Origin: an uncultured Fastidiosipila sp.
Lineage (GTDB): Bacteria; Bacillota; Clostridia; Saccharofermentanales; Fastidiosipilaceae
Reading direction: 5' to 3'
DNA length: 8,129 nucleotides
Assembly: GCA_938014865.1 (NCBI GenBank)
Contig: CALLQJ010000179.1
Location: forward strand, 1 to 8,129
Part shown: in pieces, positions 5,352-8,129 of the stretch
Layout of the letters: every line of letters begins with the position of its first letter
How positions within the stretch are numbered: position 1 is the first letter of the stretch
Position numbers and translations under genes: made by a program
The notes under the pieces: generated by a model
What the model was told of the DNA's origin: nothing
The model's input: the letters and a program-made list of their open reading frames with translations, nothing else
Database searches by the model: none

Positions 5352-7292
5352 ATGCCGAAGACTTTAAGTGAAAAGATTATCGCAGAGCATCTTCTTGAGG
5401 GGGAGATGAAAACCGGTGAGGACATAGGGATCCGCATCGACCAGACCCTGACGCAGGATTCAACGGGCACCATGGCCTATCTGCAGTTTGAAGAGCTCGG
5501 TCTGCCGCGGGTGAAAACCGAACTTTCCGTGGCCTATGTTGACCATAATATGCTGCAGGCGGGTTTTGAAAATGCGGATGATCATAAGTATCTGCAGACG
5601 GTGGCCGCGCATTACGGGGTGCGTTTTTCCCGTCCCGGAAACGGGGTCTGCCATCAAGTGCATATTGAACGTTTCGGGGTTCCGGGCAAGACGCTTTTAG
5701 GCTCGGACAGCCATACGCCGACCTGCGGCGGCATCGGCATGCTGGCCATCGGAGCCGGCGGCCTCGACGTGGCGGTGGCCATGGGCGGAGGCGCCTATCA
5801 TCTCAAGATGCCGGCGGTCACGGAAATCCGCCTGACGGGAGCGCTTAAGCCCTGGACGACCGCAAAAGATATTATTCTGGAAGTCTTGAGACGGCTCAGC
5901 GTCAAGGGCGGGGTCGGCAAAATTATGGAATACACGGGGCCGGGTGCAGCCTCGCTGAGCGTTCCGGAACGGGCGACCATCTGCAATATGGGGGCGGAGC
6001 TCGGTGCGACCACTTCCGTATTCCCGTCGGATGAGAAGACGCTGGAATTCCTGCGGGCGCAAAAAAGAGAAGAGGACTGGCGGGAGCTGAAAGCGGATGA
6101 GGGAGCGGTCTACGCCGAAACCGTGGAAATCAATCTTTCCGAACTCGAACCGCTTATTGCGTATCCTTTTATGCCGGATAAGGTGCATAAAGTCAGCGAA
6201 GCGGCTGCAGAAAATATTAAAGTGGATCAGGTTCATATCGGCAGCTGCACCAACTCGTCTTACAGCGACATGATGAAAACCGCCAAGCTCCTGAAAGGCA
6301 AAACGGTGCACCCGGATGTCTCTTTGGTGATTGCGCCGGGCTCAAAGCAAGTCTTTAATATGCTGGCGGAAAACGGTGCGCTGGCGGCGATGATTGCCGC
6401 GGGGGCAAGAATTCTGGAGGCCGGCTGCGGACCTTGCATCGGCATGGGGCAGGCGCCCCGGAGCGGGGCGGTGTCGCTTCGCACCATCAATCGCAATTTT
6501 TACGCACGCAGCGGAACGGCGGATGCCGAAGTTTACCTGGTTTCGCCGGAAACGGCGGTGGCGGCAGCGCTCAGCGGGAAAATCACGGATCCCCGCAGCT
6601 TAGGAGAGGCGCCCGAAGCGGAGATGCCCGATGAATTCCTGGTTAACGACAATATGATCCTCGAGCCGCCCGCTGACGGCAGCGAGGTTGAGGTGGTCAG
6701 GGGACCGAATATTAAACCAGTGCCGGAGCATACGCCATTAGAGGATACCGTTGAAGGCGAGGTCTTGATTAAGCTTGAGGACAATATCACGACGGACCAT
6801 ATTATGCCGTCCAATGCGAAGCTGCTGCCGTATCGTTCCAATGTGCCCAAGCTCGCCGAATACTGCCTGACGCCCTGCGATCCGGACTTCCCGGAACGCG
6901 CCGAGGCAAAGGGCGGCGGCATTATTGCCGCGGGCAGCAATTACGGGCAGGGTTCTTCGCGCGAGCACGCCGCTTTAGCACCGCTTGCCCTGGGGGTTAC
7001 GGCGGTCACGGCCAAATCCTTTGCCCGGATTCATGAAGCGAACCTGATCAACAACGGCATCCTCCCGCTGGTCTTCAAAGAGGAAGAAGACTATGATCGT
7101 CTTGAACAAGGCGATATCCTGCGCATTGAAAATGCCCGTGAACAAGTCAAAGCGACGGCGGAGGGCAAGCCGGTGCAGGTGAAGAATCTCAGCAAAGATG
7201 AAGTTTATGAATGTGTGCTGAATGTTTCCGCAAGAGAACGGGCGATGCTTCTGGCCGGAGGCCTTCTGAATTTAACGGCAGAGGAAAACTGA
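5352..7292 (+). CDS. acn: Aconitate hydratase (aconitase), short form
   Basis: Aconitase interconverts citrate and isocitrate through cis-aconitate using a [4Fe-4S] cluster. The 646-residue protein has the catalytic domains first and the swivel domain at the C-terminus. The three cluster cysteines are C299 in HIGSCTNSSYSD, and C359 and C362 in EAGCGPCIGMG. The signature GSDSHTPTCGGIGMLAIGAGG (117-137) is intact. The swivel part (about 465-600) shows DNITTDHIMPS (477-487) and the active-site GSNYGQGSSREHA (528-540). Length and layout match the bacterial 'putative aconitate hydratase' subfamily of about 640-660 residues rather than the roughly 900-residue AcnA or AcnB. The isopropylmalate dehydratase family is related, but that enzyme is normally split into LeuC and LeuD, so aconitase is favoured, especially beside citrate synthase. 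The ATG has GGAGGA at 5340-5345. It is the first gene of its own transcription unit. Confidence 0.94.
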   Translation: MPKTLSEKIIAEHLLEGEMKTGEDIGIRIDQTLTQDSTGTMAYLQFEELGLPRVKTELSVAYVDHNMLQAGFENADDHKYLQTVAAHYGVRFSRPGNGVCHQVHIERFGVPGKTLLGSDSHTPTCGGIGMLAIGAGGLDVAVAMGGGAYHLKMPAVTEIRLTGALKPWTTAKDIILEVLRRLSVKGGVGKIMEYTGPGAASLSVPERATICNMGAELGATTSVFPSDEKTLEFLRAQKREEDWRELKADEGAVYAETVEINLSELEPLIAYPFMPDKVHKVSEAAAENIKVDQVHIGSCTNSSYSDMMKTAKLLKGKTVHPDVSLVIAPGSKQVFNMLAENGALAAMIAAGARILEAGCGPCIGMGQAPRSGAVSLRTINRNFYARSGTADAEVYLVSPETAVAAALSGKITDPRSLGEAPEAEMPDEFLVNDNMILEPPADGSEVEVVRGPNIKPVPEHTPLEDTVEGEVLIKLEDNITTDHIMPSNAKLLPYRSNVPKLAEYCLTPCDPDFPERAEAKGGGIIAAGSNYGQGSSREHAALAPLALGVTAVTAKSFARIHEANLINNGILPLVFKEEEDYDRLEQGDILRIENAREQVKATAEGKPVQVKNLSKDEVYECVLNVSARERAMLLAGGLLNLTAEEN

Positions 7293-7322
7293 GTGCGGAG
7301 CATGGAGAATTGAGGCAGAGCA

Positions 7323-8129
7323 ATGATCAAGTATGAGGAGAACGAGAATTTAAAGGCATTAGGAGAAACCTTTAAGCAATCCCGGGCAGATCGTCCGATT
7401 CCGCCCGAGCTCTTTAAACGCTATTCCGTAAAAAGAGGCCTGCGCAACAACGACGGGACCGGCGTCCTGGTCGGCCTGACCGATGTCGGCGAAGTTTTCT
7501 CCTACTATATTGATGACGGAGATAAGATACCGGCGGAAGGCAAGCTTTTTTACCGCGGCATTTCGCTGAGTGATATCGTGACGAATTTCTGGGAAGAACG
7601 CCGCTTCGGTTTTGAAGAGGTCTGTTTTCTTCTGCTCTTCGGGGAGCTTCCGACTGCCGATGAGCTGCGTTTGTTTAAGGAAACGCTGGCCTCGCTGCGC
7701 AGCCTGCCGCCGAATTTCGTGGAAGATACGATCTTCAAAAGTCCGAGCCGGGATGTGATGAATAAGCTGGCCCGCTGTGTTCTGGGCCTCTATGCACATG
7801 ATGAACGGGCGGATGATATTTCAAGTCAAAACGTTCTCCGGCAGTCGATGGAGATGATTGCCCGCTTTCCGGTGCTGATCTCCTATGCGCATATGGCCAA
7901 GGAACATTATATCGACGGCAAGAGCCTCTTTATTCATGCGCCCGACCCGAAGATGAGCACGGCGCAGAATATTCTGCGTCTGACGCGTCCGGACGGTCAG
8001 TTTACCGAGACCGAAGCACGCGTCCTGGATCTGGCCATGGTGGTACAGGCGGAGCACGGAGGCGGCAATAATTCCACCTTTACCTGCCGGGCCGTCACCT
8101 CCACCGGGACCGATGCCTACTCGGCCATA
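7323..8129 (+). CDS. gltA: Citrate synthase (si type, clostridial form), 3' end outside the window
   Basis: Citrate synthase condenses acetyl-CoA and oxaloacetate to citrate. The first 269 residues are present, and the frame is open to the last base. The family is recognised from LFYRGISLSDIV (about 76-87), the FEEVCFLLLFGELP segment (about 98-111), the helical FPVLISYAHM region (about 180-189) and VVQAEHGGGNNSTFTCRAVTSTGTDAYSA near the end (split here across positions 240-268), which includes the first catalytic histidine. The remaining catalytic His and Asp, expected about 40-100 residues later, lie beyond the window. This is the si-type enzyme, unrelated to the Re-citrate synthase of some clostridia. 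A 2-methylcitrate synthase activity cannot be excluded. ATG 7323 has GAGG at 7312-7315, seven bases upstream. It follows aconitase by 30 bases with no terminator, so the two are co-transcribed. Confidence 0.93.
   Translation, partial: MIKYEENENLKALGETFKQSRADRPIPPELFKRYSVKRGLRNNDGTGVLVGLTDVGEVFSYYIDDGDKIPAEGKLFYRGISLSDIVTNFWEERRFGFEEVCFLLLFGELPTADELRLFKETLASLRSLPPNFVEDTIFKSPSRDVMNKLARCVLGLYAHDERADDISSQNVLRQSMEMIARFPVLISYAHMAKEHYIDGKSLFIHAPDPKMSTAQNILRLTRPDGQFTETEARVLDLAMVVQAEHGGGNNSTFTCRAVTSTGTDAYSAI

Noticed and set aside
5173..5367. A 64-codon open frame across the trkH-aconitase intergenic region
   Set aside because: It begins at TTG without a ribosome binding site, spans the palindrome, promoter and aconitase ribosome binding site, and its product resembles no family I know.

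Overview
The window reads as a chromosomal segment of a low-to-mid GC Gram-positive (Bacillota), most likely an anaerobic clostridium-type bacterium. The reasons are: strong AGGAGG-type ribosome binding sites; the infC-rpmI-rplT order followed by a SpoU-family methyltransferase; single-RCK TrkA-type subunits beside a KtrB/TrkH-type channel; and an aconitase of the short (~640 residue) form next to a clostridial-type citrate synthase. No genus can be named from this alone. All genes lie on the + strand. I see no mobile element, CRISPR array, tRNA or rRNA.

Layout. (1) 1-1263 is the translation operon: a leader hairpin with a T-run that looks like an attenuator, then infC (apparently starting at the rare codon ATA), rpmI and rplT, closed by an intrinsic terminator. 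(2) 1281-5125 follows with very short gaps: an rRNA/tRNA 2'-O-methyltransferase, two consecutive single-domain TrkA-like nucleotide-sensing subunits, and the TrkH/KtrB potassium channel subunit. No separate promoter was recognised for this block, so it may depend on readthrough of the rplT terminator. (3) 5126-5351 is a 226-base intergenic region with overlapping hairpins, a perfect palindrome matching the ATAA-N7-TTAT dyad known for the aconitase regulator CcpC, short direct repeats, and a good sigma-A-type promoter. (4) 5352-8129 is a citrate-branch operon: aconitase, then citrate synthase cut by the window end.

Functionally, the first block supplies initiation factor 3 and two large-subunit ribosomal proteins, the second modifies RNA and imports K+ (both Trk regulatory halves are encoded beside their channel), and the third makes citrate and isomerises it to isocitrate, probably toward 2-oxoglutarate and glutamate. 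The genes are ordinary core genes. The most interesting points are the infC start codon, the split TrkA pair with differently altered nucleotide-binding motifs, the long charged N-terminus of TrkH, and the candidate CcpC-like operator upstream of the aconitase promoter.
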